Shown: positions 11,003-22,316, counted from the stretch's first letter. The stretch is DNA of 64,000 nt from Lonicera japonica (GCA_021464415.1 CM038468.1:38180969-38244968); one strand, 5' to 3'. The notes: generated by a model from the letters alone, not told the origin. Program-made: numbers and translations.

Positions 11003-13008
11003 TATAATACCCCATTTATTTATTCCACTGCAGTTGCCTTCATTTGGTCGCTTATTTCACCTTGGATGATGAAATCTTAGTTTATAGAGTTTCATAGTGC
11101 TCTGGCACCTTGCACCAGTCATATTAGTCTACTTACACTCGTGCGAGTGATTGTTTAGTAATTCGGGTGGTCCGAATTGATTTCGGGTTGTAAATGGTGA
11201 GTTTCGGTCTTATGCGATTATTGGTTTTTAGCCAAGTTTGGAGCTACGTAACTTTCTCATCTTATTCGATTTAGACGCCATTTACGCCTATGTTTAGGTT
11301 TTATACTATTCTATAATTTTCGTGTTTTGATCGAAAGCCAATTCTCACTCCTCGTTGGTCAAAACAGCGTCCGAAGTGGGCTAATTAGTAAAATCTGGTC
11401 ATTCGGTAGTGTTTCGGAAGAGCGCTGTCTTCAGAGAATTTTTGAGAATTTTTCATTTAGAATTTGGGGAGACTTTCTCTTAGGAAGTTGTATACCTTTG
11501 AATTATCTTTCCGTGGACATAAAGATTACCCCAATTTGAGTTCCAAGTAAGGAGTTATGACTAAAATACTAACGGTGGTCATTGCTGTGAAATAAGCTTT
11601 AGCTGAGAGCCCAAGATTGATCTTGAGAGGTACATGATCGATCTTGGAGCCCTATGTGTGGAATTTTGACCCCTTTTAACCCCATTTTTTGACCATTTAT
11701 TACTCCAATACACCCAAATCGACCCACACAACCCCATAACACCTCAATAGTGTTTTAGAAGAAAGAAGTGTGAGATTCATAAGTGTTTTGATGATTTATT
11801 TATCATAAACCAAGATTGAGCCCTAAATCTACACCCTCATCACTATTCATCATCTTCCTCTTCATGTTATTACCATTGGAGCTCAAGGGAGAAGCTAGGG
11901 CTTTGGGATTGTGGTGCCTACACTTTTCTAAGCACTTTAATTGCATGGAATATCATCAATAGAGGTGGGAACATTAATACTAAACTTAGTTTTCAAATTA
12001 TATTGTGTTGTATTAGAAATTTATACACAAATTTGGGGATTTTATCAAAATCTTAGGTTGTATGCATTCCATGGGGTTTAGGCTAGATAAAGCTTCGAAT
12101 GATGATTTATATTGATAGAATATTTCTTCAATTGCATGATTTAACATGTAGACCCATGTTTTAGTTCGTATACGTAATGGTTCTTATGAAACCCATCTCG
12201 TAGTTATATGTATGACCTATAGTTTGGGGGTTTTTGGATTGGTGCTTTAAGGATAATTGATTGTGGGATATAAGTGATGAGTATGCTTAGATATGTTATC
12301 GGTTATAATAATAGGGCATTATTCGTGAGACTTGTACTAAAACCATTTAAGGCGGAACTGAATGCAACAATCTTTGAGTATAGTGCCTTATGTAGGTTAT
12401 TGCTAGAACTAGCAATGAGAATACAACCTTGGTATGTCTTAGAAATGTTATGAACGTAATTTGACGAGGTGCGGGTCACCTTAGCCATAATAATAAGGAG
12501 CTAGCAAGCCGTAAGCTTACCGGTTAAGCGAGTATCATAAGAGCCTATGCTTGGTTTGATAGAATAACATGAGAACTTGAATAAGAATCATAAGGCCTAT
12601 GTTTTACACATGTGAAGCGTTATAAGACATAATATATATGCATAACACACCGGTGGGCTGTGGAATGGAAATAACAATATGACGATCAGGCCTTGGATAA
12701 ATGGCCAATAACAATAATTGTGATTATGATATACGAATAATTGTATGATTGTATACTGGCTATATATATATGGATTTCCATATGTGTGATGGGTTGTGTT
12801 GGCCTTTTGGTGCATTGTTGATTTATTGTTTTGGCCTATCATTGGTGTGGGTATTGATTGTAAGGTTGTAGCCTCACCATGGAGGGTCGTAACCCTGCCA
12901 TATTATTGGGTTGAAGCCCCAATTGACATATGGTTGGAGCCCTATAGAATGTGGTTGGTTGTGATTCTATTTGTGAGGTTTTGTTGATATATTTGCTGTT
13001 TTCATGAT

Positions 13009-13150
13009 AATAAGGCCGGGGGCACCGGGATACAAATGCCTGGCCGGAGGTACCGGGATAGAAATACCATTGTATACGTATACAGGTGTACCATATTAAG
13101 GTCGGGAGTACCGGGATATAAATACCAGGTCGGAGGTACCGGGATATAAA
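13009..13150. repeat. Short imperfect repeats in the outer LTR
   Basis: Four copies of a ~27-bp motif with the core gtaccgggatataaatacc (first copy gcaccgggatacaaatgcc), one pair separated by a palindromic gtatacgtatac. The function is unknown. Confidence 0.7.
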
Positions 13151-13161
13151 TACTAAGAGTT

Positions 13162-13166
13162 ATAGC
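13162..13166. repeat. Left target-site duplication (atagc) of Tat element
   Basis: atagc here and at 31756-31760 exactly flank the 18.6-kb element. Confidence 0.95.
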
Positions 13167-14348
13167 TGTGAGAATCCGCAAATGCGACCCCCCGGGTCTC
13201 GTCCCCGTTCGTGGTGGTCTTGAAACGTCGGAAAGGATCCCGTCGTTCCATTTGCTTGGAGTTTGTTTTGATAATTCATATCGGGTGTCCCTACATCTAT
13301 TCTAGATGCAAAGGGGTTCGTTCAGAGTCGCCAGTACGTTTTACGAGAAAACGGACAAAAAGGTTGTGTAAGGGGGAAGGCTATAGACAAGCCTTTCTTT
13401 ACACGTTTGTCTGCAAAACCAGAATTCTATAGGGTTCGGGAACTATATTACGGTTTGGGAAGGTGTTAAGCACCCATTCCGCCCTTTCGGTCTCTAGTGG
13501 ACTTATATATTTATTCTATGTTGAAAAACTTGGATGCTTTTACCGATAGTCTACTACTTTCTAAAAGGAAACCCTAATTCTCGAGAAAAACGGGAAAAAA
13601 AGGGGTTGAAAACCTTTATATTCCGAGATCCGATGTTTTTTTATAATTTAGAAGATGTAAATGACAAATGACAAAAATCTTTTATTTTGAAAGAGTATTT
13701 CGTACTATTTCCTCAGATAATGACGGTTTTCTCGAGTTGTGATTATTTTGGAAAAGTTCGGATCTTTATGTCGGGACTCATTCAATATGGAATTAGAACT
13801 CTTTGAAGAGAGTTTATCAGACACATCGCAGTCTATGGAGAAGACAGGATGTGTGGGTTTTAATTCCTAGATAAGTCCTTTATCGGTCTGGGGTTTGAAA
13901 ACAGGGTTTATCCGGACGATAATGTACTTACTCTTCTGGTTTTGAAAGTAGTTTTATCAGGGTCTTTTTGTGTCGAAAACGATAGACTATTTGTAACTTG
14001 ACAATAAGTTTATTCAAATAAAACGTGGACATAATAACAGAAGTAAAACAAGTACACAGATATCTAATTTTAAATACTAGAAGGGACTTTCCTTACCTTC
14101 CCGACGAGAATAATAATAGGAAAGAAAATATAATACGGCAGAGGGATCTCTGGCGATAATAATCTTCTCTTTCTTCAGATATTTCTGAGGAATCGATTCC
14201 AGAGACGGGACACGTCGAGTGTCGAGGGTAGATTCGATAATTCTTCAGAAATAAGATAATATTAGAAAAATGCTTGATAAAAATCAGATCTAAAGCTCCA
14301 AATCCTCAGATTCCCATCCCCTGCCTCTGAACCCTTGGGGGTGTTGGC

Positions 14349-14358
14349 CTATTTATAC
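14349..14358 (-). promoter_or_regulatory. TATA box of the LTR promoter
   Basis: GTATAAATAG on the - strand, about 15 bp downstream (in element sense) of the last TGTCGCGCGACA palindrome. The counterpart in the other LTR is 31360-31369. Confidence 0.75.
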
Positions 14359-14372
14359 TGCTCGGGGAAGAT

Positions 14373-14631
14373 TGTCGCGCGACATTTCCCCAAAAAAGGC
14401 AAGTGTCGCGCGACATATCTGTTTGTCGCGCGACATTCCTGTATGTCGTGCGACAAACGGCTGAAGTGATGGGTCCTGACACTGTGATGTGTCAGAAAGT
14501 GGTTGGTCGGGTGCAGAGAGGGATTGTCGCGCGACATAGTGGGATTGTCGCGCGACATTCCACTGATTGTCGCGCGACAATGTGATATGTCGTGCGACAA
14601 TCCTTGGTAAAAAAAGGTTTGTTGCGCAACA
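14373..14631. promoter_or_regulatory. Array of nine 12-bp palindromes in U3 (3' LTR)
   Basis: TGTCGCGCGACA occurs at 14373, 14404, 14424, 14525, 14546 and 14568. The variant TGTCGTGCGACA is at 14444 and 14588, and TGTTGCGCAACA is at 14620. Spacing is irregular (20-80 bp), so this is not a simple tandem repeat. The last variant has changed both halves together and so kept its symmetry, which suggests selection for a dyad binding site. The CGCG core resembles the CGCG-box bound by CAMTA factors (inference). Confidence 0.85.
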
Positions 14632-14744
14632 AAACCCCCCCGGGGTAGTTTCGGGTGCTCGGGTGGGTCCCGGACTCCAAGAAAAACAGTAGTTCTCGTA
14701 GGTCGTTAGGGTTCTTGCGGGGGTCACGGATCGGGGTGTCTACA

Positions 14745-16068
14745 GACCCTCTCGACTCAAGCTCCTTGCTTGCAAGGAATTGAGGCGACTGGAAGAGATC
14801 ATGATCCATGGCTCCCGCATGAACTCTAAAGAAGTGTTTATGCAAAAAGTGCTTGTGAGTGCCTCCGGAGAGGGCTTCGTGTTTGGTTTTGCCTCCGGAG
14901 AGGGCTTTGACTTGCTCCACTTGCCTCAGATGGGAGGACTACCATTGATCTTCTTTGCGCCTCAGATGGGAGGACTACCATTGCGCCTCAGATGGGAGGA
15001 CTACCGTTGTGCCTCTCTGGGAGGGCTTCGCCTCAGGTGGGAGGACTACCGCTGTGCCTCTCTGGGAGGGCTTCGCCTCAGGTGGGAGGACTACCGCTGT
15101 GCCTCTCTGGGAGGGCTTCTAGATCTGTAAGAAGAAGGAAAAATGCCTCTGGGAGGACTTTCATGAGTAACTTTTGCCTCTGGAGAGGGCTTGTGATTTT
15201 GCCTCTGAAGAGGGCTTGTGTTTGTGATTTTTGTTAAAATTTAATTTGTTTCCCTTTAGACTGCTAGAGTGAGAGAGAGAAGTTTTCGTGAGGGTGAAAA
15301 GAGCTCCTCGAGGTTTACTCTTATCCGAATGTCCGCTTTCCTGTATATTTCTTGAATTTTGTCCCCATGTTTTCCTCGAGTGAGGATACTTCTCTCAGAA
15401 AGCAGTCTTTGATTTTCTTTGCTTTCCGCAGCGTGATGATTCGAGGGTTTTCCAAACCATCTCTTCTGTATCGTGCTGAAAAGAAAATTTGTTTGAAAGT
15501 CTAATCTCTGATCTCTGTTCTCTGTTCTTTTCTTAGTTTCTCTTTTTGGTGGGCCCAACATCGTTTTCTGTTTTTCGATGCCCTTATTTCTCCCTCTTTT
15601 GGGAAAGACTTTTCCTGGCCTTCTTTGTTTTTGACCAGGAGTCTTTTCATCCCTTTGTCGTGGTCAGGAGCCTTACTCACCCAAAACGAAGCCCTGAGCC
15701 GGTTTTGGCCTAGCTGTCACTTTTGGTGTGGCTCTCCCTGCCACTCTGCATTTCTGTTTCTCTCGCTTGCTTTGGGTTTTTATGCGGGTTTCTTATCTTT
15801 TCTACTCTTTCAATTTTTTCTATTCCCGTCTTATCTCGCTATTCTGCTTTGATAGTTTCGGTCCTTCTGTGAGATCAGAGATTACTTTTAATCGTGGCAT
15901 TCTGTTCTCGCTTTTTTTTCGGAGAGATGATTTGGAAATTTTTCTCTTTGAAATCTTTATTATGGGTGTGCGGTTTTAGCAATTTTTTTCGAAAACTGCT
16001 CCTCGGAAGTCCTCCTGTAGGAGATAAAAATGAGAAAAGAGGTCAAAAAATCAGGGGAGAGGGTGGTT
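14745..16068. other. 3' untranslated region of Tat element, with GCCTC...GAGGGC repeats
   Basis: No gene is supportable. From 14860 to 15215 a short motif, gcctc-n-gagggc or gcctc-n-gggaggac, recurs, including a 48-bp unit repeated three times (about 14990-15118). The stretch 15550-15860 is conserved as reverse complement at 49390-49690 in the second element, so this is an old shared part of the family. Reading frames here lack conserved protein features. Confidence 0.65.
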
Positions 16069-16134
16069 TGTCGCGCGACATATCGGTGAAATGGCTCTTT
16101 GTCGCGCGACAATGTGGCCATTTGTCGGGCGACA
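16069..16134. promoter_or_regulatory. Three palindromes upstream of the antisense PMD-like gene
   Basis: TGTCGCGCGACA at 16069-16080 and 16100-16111, and TGTCGGGCGACA at 16123-16134. They lie 170-230 bp before the ATG at 16302 and are followed by a CT-rich leader (16165-16240) typical of plant 5' UTRs. A clear TATA box is not seen; CTATGTAAG at 16143 is a weak candidate. Confidence 0.7.
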
Positions 16135-16301
16135 AACTGACCCACTATGTAAGCCTCCTGCTGAGCTCATTCCACCTCATTCTCTCCATTCTCTTTCTCT
16201 CTCTAGCTCTCCTTCTCTCTTCTTTTCTTCTCTCCCAAGCGCGGAAGCTCTGCCGTGTTTTTGACTTTTCCGACCTTTTCACATATATTCTACCTATACC
16301 G

Positions 16302-19300
16302 ATGGACCCTGCTCATCTCGATCGATTGGAGGGTGACCAGGAGGAGGTCACTTTTACTGATGCTCAGGGCGTTCTCCGCTGCAGCCCTCATCACGACGAC
16401 TGGGCGGACTTGGACTGGTATGATGAGGATGGGATAGACCGCAGTCGAGCGGTGGTCTATCGGGATGCTATCCGAGCTGCTCCAGTCCCAGATGTCCCGT
16501 GGCTCTTGATGGAGCCTGTCTCTCACGAGATTCGCCGTCGATCTCTGGTATGTCTTCTTTATCTGTTATGTTTCTTGTCGTTTCCTGTATTTCATTTTCA
16601 ATAATGTTAGTATGCATGTCTGCCTTGAATAACGCCCGATTTTTAGCGAACACATACTTTTACCTGTGATACCTCTTAGGATTTAGCAAAAATACATAAT
16701 CTACCCCTGTAGCCCTATAACTCTCATAATTACACCAAAGTACCCTCAGGTTTTGGAAAATTACATAATTTACACCTATAGCCCTATAACTCTCATAATT
16801 ACACCAAAGTACCCTCAGGTTTTGGAAAATTACATAATTTACCCCTATAGCCCTATAACTCTCATAATTACACCAAAGTACCCTCAGGTTTTGGAAAATT
16901 ACATAATTTTAACCCTATAGCCCTATAACTCTCATAATTACACCAAAGTACCCTCAGGTTTTGGAAAATTACATACTTTACCCCTATAGCCCTATAACTC
17001 TCATAATTACACCAAAGTACCCTCAGGTTTGGAAAATTACATAATTTACCCCTATAGCCCTATAACTCTCATAATTACACCAAAGTACCCTCAGGTTTGG
17101 AAAATTACATATTTTACCCCTATAGCCCTATAACTCTCATAATTACACCAAAGTACCCTCAGGTTTTGGAAAATTACATAATTTACCCCTATAGCCCTAT
17201 AACTCTCATAATTACACCAAAGTACCCTCAGGTTTGGAAAATTACATAATTTACCCCTATAGCCCTATAACTCTCATAATTACACCAAAGTACCCTCAAG
17301 TTTGGAAAATTATATACTTTACCCCTATAGCCCTATAACTATCATAATTACACCAAAGTACCCTCAGGTTTTGGAAAATTACATAATTTACCCCTATAGC
17401 CCTATAACTCTCATAATTACACCAAAGTACCCTCAAGTTTTAGAAAATTACATAATTTACCCCTATAGCCCTATAACTCTCATAATTACACCAAAGTACC
17501 CTCAGGTTTTGGAAAATTACATAATTTACCCCTATAGCCCTATAACTTTCATAATTACACCAAAGTACCCTCAGGTTTTGGAAAATTACGTAATTTACCC
17601 CTATAACCCTATAACTCTTATAATTACACCAAAGTACCCTCAGGTTTTGGAAAATTACATAATTTACCCCTATGGCCCTATAACTCTCATAATTACACCA
17701 AAGTACCCTCAGGTTTTGGAAAATTACATAATTTACCCCTATAGCCCTATAACTTTCATAATTACACCAAAGTACCCTCAGGTTTTGGAAAATTACGTAA
17801 TTTATCCCTATAGCCCTATAACTCTCATAATTACACCAAAGTACCCTTAGGTTTGGAAAATTACGTAATTTACCCCTATAGCCCTATAACTCTCATAATT
17901 ACACCAAAGTACCCTCAGGCTTGGAAAATTACATAATTTACCCCTATAGCCCTATAACTCTCATAATTACACCAAAGTACCCTCAGGTTTGGAAAATTAC
18001 ATAATTTACCCCTATAACCCCCTATTCGTTCTCTTGTCTGCAGTGGGTTGGCCGGGGTTGGGGTTCTCCCAACACTATATCTTCGGAGTGGCGACGGGCA
18101 CCGGCCCCTGTCCAGGAGTTGATTCTTGCGACTCCTTTTGGCTCCCTCTTCGACGCCCTCCCAGAGCGGGTTTCTAGGGAGGCAGTTTTGGTGTCAGCAC
18201 TGGCTTGCCATTGGTGGGATACTACTCATACCTTCCATTAGAGCTGGGGTGAGATGACGATGACACCCCTCGATCTTTTTGCTCTGACCGGGATTCCTTC
18301 GGGGGGTCCCCATTCAGATCGATGTCCCTTTGCGTCTGATGGCAGAGGGTATTGTTAGTGCGCTTGGATGGTTCCCGGAGCGACGGAGTTCCGGTGATAC
18401 GATTCCTCGGGGTGTCTTAGTTACGCGACTAGCCACAGAGAGAGCTCGGCTAGTTGCTTCAAGGGTTCCTATGACCCGTCAGGAGGCGCGCCAGTATGCC
18501 CGCGTCCTTCTTCTGTTGACACTCCATGATTTATTCGAGGCTCGTGGTGGGGACACGGCTCATCTTTGGTGGTTGCCCTATCTTCGGGACTTCAGCCTCA
18601 TGTTTGACTATGACTGGGGAGGCTTCATTCTTGCAGTCCTCTATGATGCCATGGACCAGGTCTCTCGCCATTTAGCCCTGAACCTCAAGGGCTTTTCTCT
18701 GCTGTGGGAGGTACATACTTTAGTCCTTTTGTCCTTGTTTCAGTTCTTTACATATTACCTGTTGATCATTGCTGATTTCTTTTATCTTTCCTTTTTAGAG
18801 CTGGTTTGTTGCTTATACCCGCCTGGGTCGTGCCCAGGTGGATCTCCTCGTTGAGAACGAGGACCAGTTTCCTTTTCTCCGCCGATTCATTGCGGGGAAC
18901 TACCGGGCTCCTTATGTATACCGGACTCGGGAGACCGGAGCTGGTGCCGTTCACGACCTGTTGGAGGAGCAGGTAAATATTTAGTTCTCTTGCTCTTTGA
19001 TAGTTAGGTAGAATATATAAATTATTGAGAATAAAAAACTTGTTTTCTTTTTAGGTTGAGTGGGCCCTTTGGGGTGATCTGAGTCCCCATTATGGGTATG
19101 GCCGCGCCCTGACCGCCTCGAGGACTAGGCGGCTTATCCGGGATGAGTACGGCTTTCTCTTCTACTTGGGCGAGAGGGTCATTCGCCAGCACACGCCGTC
19201 CCAGTGGCCTCGTGTTCCATTATTCCCTCCTGTTCTGATGATGCGGACGGGCGAGATCGATCCGGTGACGGTGCAGGCCTTGGTTGACGGACTCGGCTTC

Positions 19301-20618
19301 CAGACGTTCGTCGAGGAGGGAGACTACCCCGTTTTTGCTGCCCGTTATCTGATGAGGGAGCCAAAGGGGACTCGGGGACGGGTCTTCTATGAGAGGTACC
19401 GGGCATTGGGAGGTGATCCCAACTACATACGGGGACAGACCCATTTAGCTAGGGCGGTTCCGGGTCACTTGTCCCCTGTCCCCGATCAGAGGGACAATAT
19501 TCCGGATTCTGAGGACGAGGATCCTGAGGGAGAGAGGGATGTTCCTGCCGCGGCCGAGGGCGGTGGTCGGCCAGAGGGCGAGGGAGGTGATGCGACAGCG
19601 GTTCCAGAGCCGTCGCCTCAGGCGACACCTGTGAGGGAGCAGCGCACTGAGGGTTTCGAGTTTCCCACCGGCCCTTCTGTGTCTCCGGGGGTCCTTTTTG
19701 CTGCTGCTGAGGCTGCTGAGGGGAGAGCGGGATTGTCTGAGAGGTCCTGGGAGCCTGCGGACCTTGGGGCAGACTATGAGCAGTTCGGGCGGACTCCTCC
19801 AGCTGCGGTGGCTACTCCTTCTAGTGGGGTACCTCCTTTGAGGGCGACGGCCATAGTGGATCCTCCGGGGGTCCGTACCTACGCCACGTTGACTCCCCTT
19901 CCGGCGACTGTCAAGGGTCCTCCTGCCCGATCTCCAGGTTTGGGGGGTTCTTCATCCCGGCCTCCCTTGTTCTCGATCCGTGAGGAGGGCGGGTCCACTT
20001 CTGCTGGTGTTCCGGCGGGGTTATCTATTCCGTGGGTAGATCTACCCCCACTCCCCAGGGACATCTCTTACGTTGGCGCTGGATTACGTCGATATCCCGT
20101 CCCGGAGTACCCTCTTCCTGAGGATACTTTTGACTATCTAGGTGGTCGCCCTGATGACGAGGTATTTTCTTCAACTTCTCTTGATACCCCTACATCTATA
20201 TCTATCTTTTTTGATTGTGCTGATTCTTTTATCTTATGTCTTTTTACAGCGGGTGAGTGTTCGGGTGGCAGATCTACGGGCTTGGCACGCCCAGTACCTC
20301 TACAGCTGGAACCTGCTCCAGTATGTCGGTCGAGACCCTCCAGCCTACATGCGTGATTATCAGAGGGCTATCGACATCTCCTTACGGCCGGACGACCCCC
20401 TGACTTCCTCTCATGCCCGGACGGATTCTCGGAGGAGCAGTAGTCGGACTTCCAGGTGTTCCCGATCGTCGGTGATCCGTCCTACGGCACCGGTCCAGTC
20501 CACGGGGCCTTCTCAGGCGGCAGTTCATCCTGTTCCTGGCGTCCCAGTTGTTGATCTTACTCCCGAGGAGGGCTCGGGCGATAGTGGGAGCGTGTCAAAA
20601 CGCGCCCGAGTAGATTAG
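16302..20618 (+). pseudogene. Antisense five-exon gene, plant mobile domain (PMD)-like protein
   Basis: Gene model: exons 16302-16547, 18044-18710, 18799-18972, 19055-20161 and 20250-20618, about 850 codons. All introns have GT-AG ends and exon phases agree. Exons 1-4 carry PMD-type blocks: SALACHWWDTTHTF, SWGEMTMTPLDLFALTG, LFEARGGDTAHLWWLPYL, FLFYLGERVI. A long Pro/Ser/acidic tail follows, and exon 5 ends in a basic SKRARVD that looks like a nuclear signal. Two lesions lie in exon 2: TAG at 18239-18241 within the THTFH-SWGEM block, and one extra G in the run at 18301-18306. It is transcribed opposite to gag-pol, so its introns survive retrotransposition. Antisense PMD-like ORFs are known from Tat elements; the exact function is unknown. 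Confidence 0.8.
16680..18020. repeat. 69-bp minisatellite in intron 1, about 19 copies
   Basis: The unit runs from accctcaggttttgg through tacccctatagccc to acaccaaagt, 68-70 bp, very homogeneous (one-base differences, chiefly TTT/TTTT). It occupies nearly all of the first intron of the antisense gene. A diverged reverse-complement relative occurs at 48100-48780 in the second element. As 69 is a multiple of 3 it keeps a repetitive frame open for 182 codons, which I do not regard as a gene. Confidence 0.95.
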
Positions 20619-20942
20619 TTTTCCCTTTCTGCATTTTAGTGTTAGTTTGGACAGATATGTATTTATTTTTAGACATGTTTAGACAGATATTTAAAAATTG
20701 TTTTTTTATAGGATTTATAAAATATCTTTATCTGCGTTTGATTATACTTTTATTCTCTGTGTGTGAAAGATATATATATATAAGAGTCAGTGATTTAGAA
20801 GCCATACCTTGTAGTGTAGTGATATTTTTCCTGTAAACAAAGAGCAAAGTGAGAACAAGAAAGCATCTAAAAAATGATTCTTTTGGCAAAAATGACTATT
20901 ATGTGTAAGAAAAAACCAAATTAGGGTGACCCCAAAGGGGTT
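20619..20942. other. Gap between the two antisense genes
   Basis: AT-rich, with no frame of note. It probably holds the 3' UTR of the PMD-like gene and the distal promoter of the next one. Confidence 0.6.
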
Positions 20943-20986
20943 TGTCGCGCGACAATCCCTCCTGGATATGGGTTTGTCGCGCGACA
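20943..20986. promoter_or_regulatory. Two palindromes upstream of the second antisense gene
   Basis: TGTCGCGCGACA at 20943-20954 and 20975-20986, 32 bp apart and 28-70 bp before the TATA box at 21014. It is the same motif as in the LTR U3 and at 16069. Confidence 0.85.
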
Positions 20987-21013
20987 AACAGGTACAGGTC
21001 CTCTCTTTTTTGC

Positions 21014-21021
21014 TATAAATA
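21014..21021 (+). promoter_or_regulatory. TATA box of the second antisense gene
   Basis: TATAAATA, 39 bp before the ATG at 21060 and followed by a C-rich start-site-like region (catccccacac). It is well placed for Pol II initiation near 21045. Confidence 0.75.
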
Positions 21022-21059
21022 CACCCATCTTCCTTCCTTCATCCCCACACTTTCCAAAA

Positions 21060-22316
21060 ATGTCTTCTTATCGCACAAAATCTGATTTTTCTTATGTCAA
21101 TGCTAGAGATGCTTTGATATCTTCTGAAAATGGTCTGAACTTTGGTGCCTTCAGTCCTTTAGCGGGTTGGTGCCATCGTCTCGTCGATTTTTCCTTTCTG
21201 TTAGGTGCCTTGTATTTTTGGAGTCCTGCGGACCATCTCTTCCGTTTTGGACTAGATGAGCTCTGCCCGACCTATGAGGAGTTCTCCTGGCTGTTACGTT
21301 TTGACGTTCGTCTCCCGATGGCAGTTCCCATAGAAGAAATCGGTCCCCGTGACATGCTAATTTCTTTGTTAGCCATTCCCCAGGAGGCCTGTGATGGTTT
21401 CATTGCCGATGGTTTTCTTGACCTCCATAAAATGGTGAGGTTCTTTCATCGTTATGAAGATAAGGCCTCTTACGGCGTGGGGCGTACTGCAGCGGCCCTG
21501 ATTTGCCTGGTTTCTAATATGCTGCTGGTGACGGGTTCTTCCCGTGTTGATCCGACTATCCTGAGTCTGATTTACCAAGCTAGAAATGGGGAGTCTATAG
21601 TGCCGATCATTCTTGCAGAGACCCTGAATGGTCTTGATGATGTTCAACGGGGGGCCTCGCCCTTCTTCCGGGGGAGTCCGCGTCTGCTATACATGTGGCT
21701 GCTAGAGCGCTTTCGATCGGTGGGTTTCAACGGAGCTCGGCTCGACAATCTGACTCATTTCTTCCATCGGCCTCTCTTTGGTGCTTTGACCATGTCTTCC
21801 TCTGATTGGACGGTATGGTTTTCGGAGAACTTTCGGGCTATCCGGTGGAACATTCCTTGGTGGAAGCTGAGGGCGATGGTACTTAGCACTGGGGGTCAGA
21901 ACTACGTTTGGCTCCGCGGGCTCTGGTTCACTTCCTTTTATCTCCCTGGGCGTCTTTTTCGGCAGTTTAACATTCCTCAGGAGGTTCCCCTTGGTCTGAA
22001 CAACTTCTCTTCTGAGTCTAAATTTGTGACCCCACATGTTTCTTTATCGGTAGAGAGGATGTGGCGTGCTCGACTGACTCGTCAGTTCAACTATGCCCGT
22101 TTTGGTATTACCCGGCCCCTCCGGGCTGATATCATCCGCTCTTGCTGGCAATCTCTGGAAGGAGAACTGATCGACGACCCCTTTCAAATGGAGTGGTTCC
22201 GGTTCATGGATACGGAGGTTACTGATGATAACATTGTCTTTGCATATCAGATCTTGGACGAAGCTCGGATCGATTTGGCTATTGAGGACCCAGTGTGGCC
22301 AACCCCTAGGGATTAG
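21060..22316 (+). CDS. Intact antisense ORF, DUF7745/PMD-like protein, 418 aa
   Basis: The ATG at 21060 follows a TATA box by 39 bp, and the frame stays open to TAG at 22314-22316. The protein has no signal peptide or membrane segment. A block near residues 47-78 (GALYFWSPADHLFRFG, then LCPTYEEFSWLL) resembles the N-terminal core of plant transposon-associated proteins classed as DUF7745, remotely related to the plant mobile domain; I assign this from memory of the motif only. Residues ~240-300 are Trp-rich. The gene runs tail-to-tail with pol (223 bp between stops), and a possible poly(A) signal, AATAAA, lies at 22402-22407. It is the only undamaged long reading frame in the element, unlike gag-pol and the PMD-like gene, which hints at function or at youth. 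Confidence 0.8.
   Translation: MSSYRTKSDFSYVNARDALISSENGLNFGAFSPLAGWCHRLVDFSFLLGALYFWSPADHLFRFGLDELCPTYEEFSWLLRFDVRLPMAVPIEEIGPRDMLISLLAIPQEACDGFIADGFLDLHKMVRFFHRYEDKASYGVGRTAAALICLVSNMLLVTGSSRVDPTILSLIYQARNGESIVPIILAETLNGLDDVQRGASPFFRGSPRLLYMWLLERFRSVGFNGARLDNLTHFFHRPLFGALTMSSSDWTVWFSENFRAIRWNIPWWKLRAMVLSTGGQNYVWLRGLWFTSFYLPGRLFRQFNIPQEVPLGLNNFSSESKFVTPHVSLSVERMWRARLTRQFNYARFGITRPLRADIIRSCWQSLEGELIDDPFQMEWFRFMDTEVTDDNIVFAYQILDEARIDLAIEDPVWPTPRD

Larger units (their letters stand above)
13167..14744 (-). repeat. 3' LTR of Tat element
   Basis: 1578 bp, nearly identical to 30181-31755 (1575 bp). In element sense it runs from 14744 to 13167. U3 carries nine palindromes at 14373-14631 followed by a TATA box (14349-14358). 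The sequence just outside, 14745-14754, reads GAGAGGGTC in element sense and is a short purine-rich tract that could be the PPT. Confidence 0.95.

Noticed and set aside
14373..14631. Regularly recurring palindromes looking like a CRISPR array
   Set aside because: Repeats are only 12 bp, spacing is irregular, the setting is a plant LTR promoter, and there are no cas genes.
14349..14920. Overlapping frames with MSRDN/ARQS repeats in the LTR
   Set aside because: They read through the TGTCGCGCGACA palindromes (CRATI, SRDN, VARQ peptides); present in both LTRs with no coding signature.
17302..17850. 182-codon open frame on the + strand
   Set aside because: Pure product of the 69-bp minisatellite (23 codons per unit) within intron 1; no start context or homology.
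19179..19444. Minus-strand frames within exon 4 of the antisense gene
   Set aside because: Shadow frames in GC-rich coding sequence; no domain.
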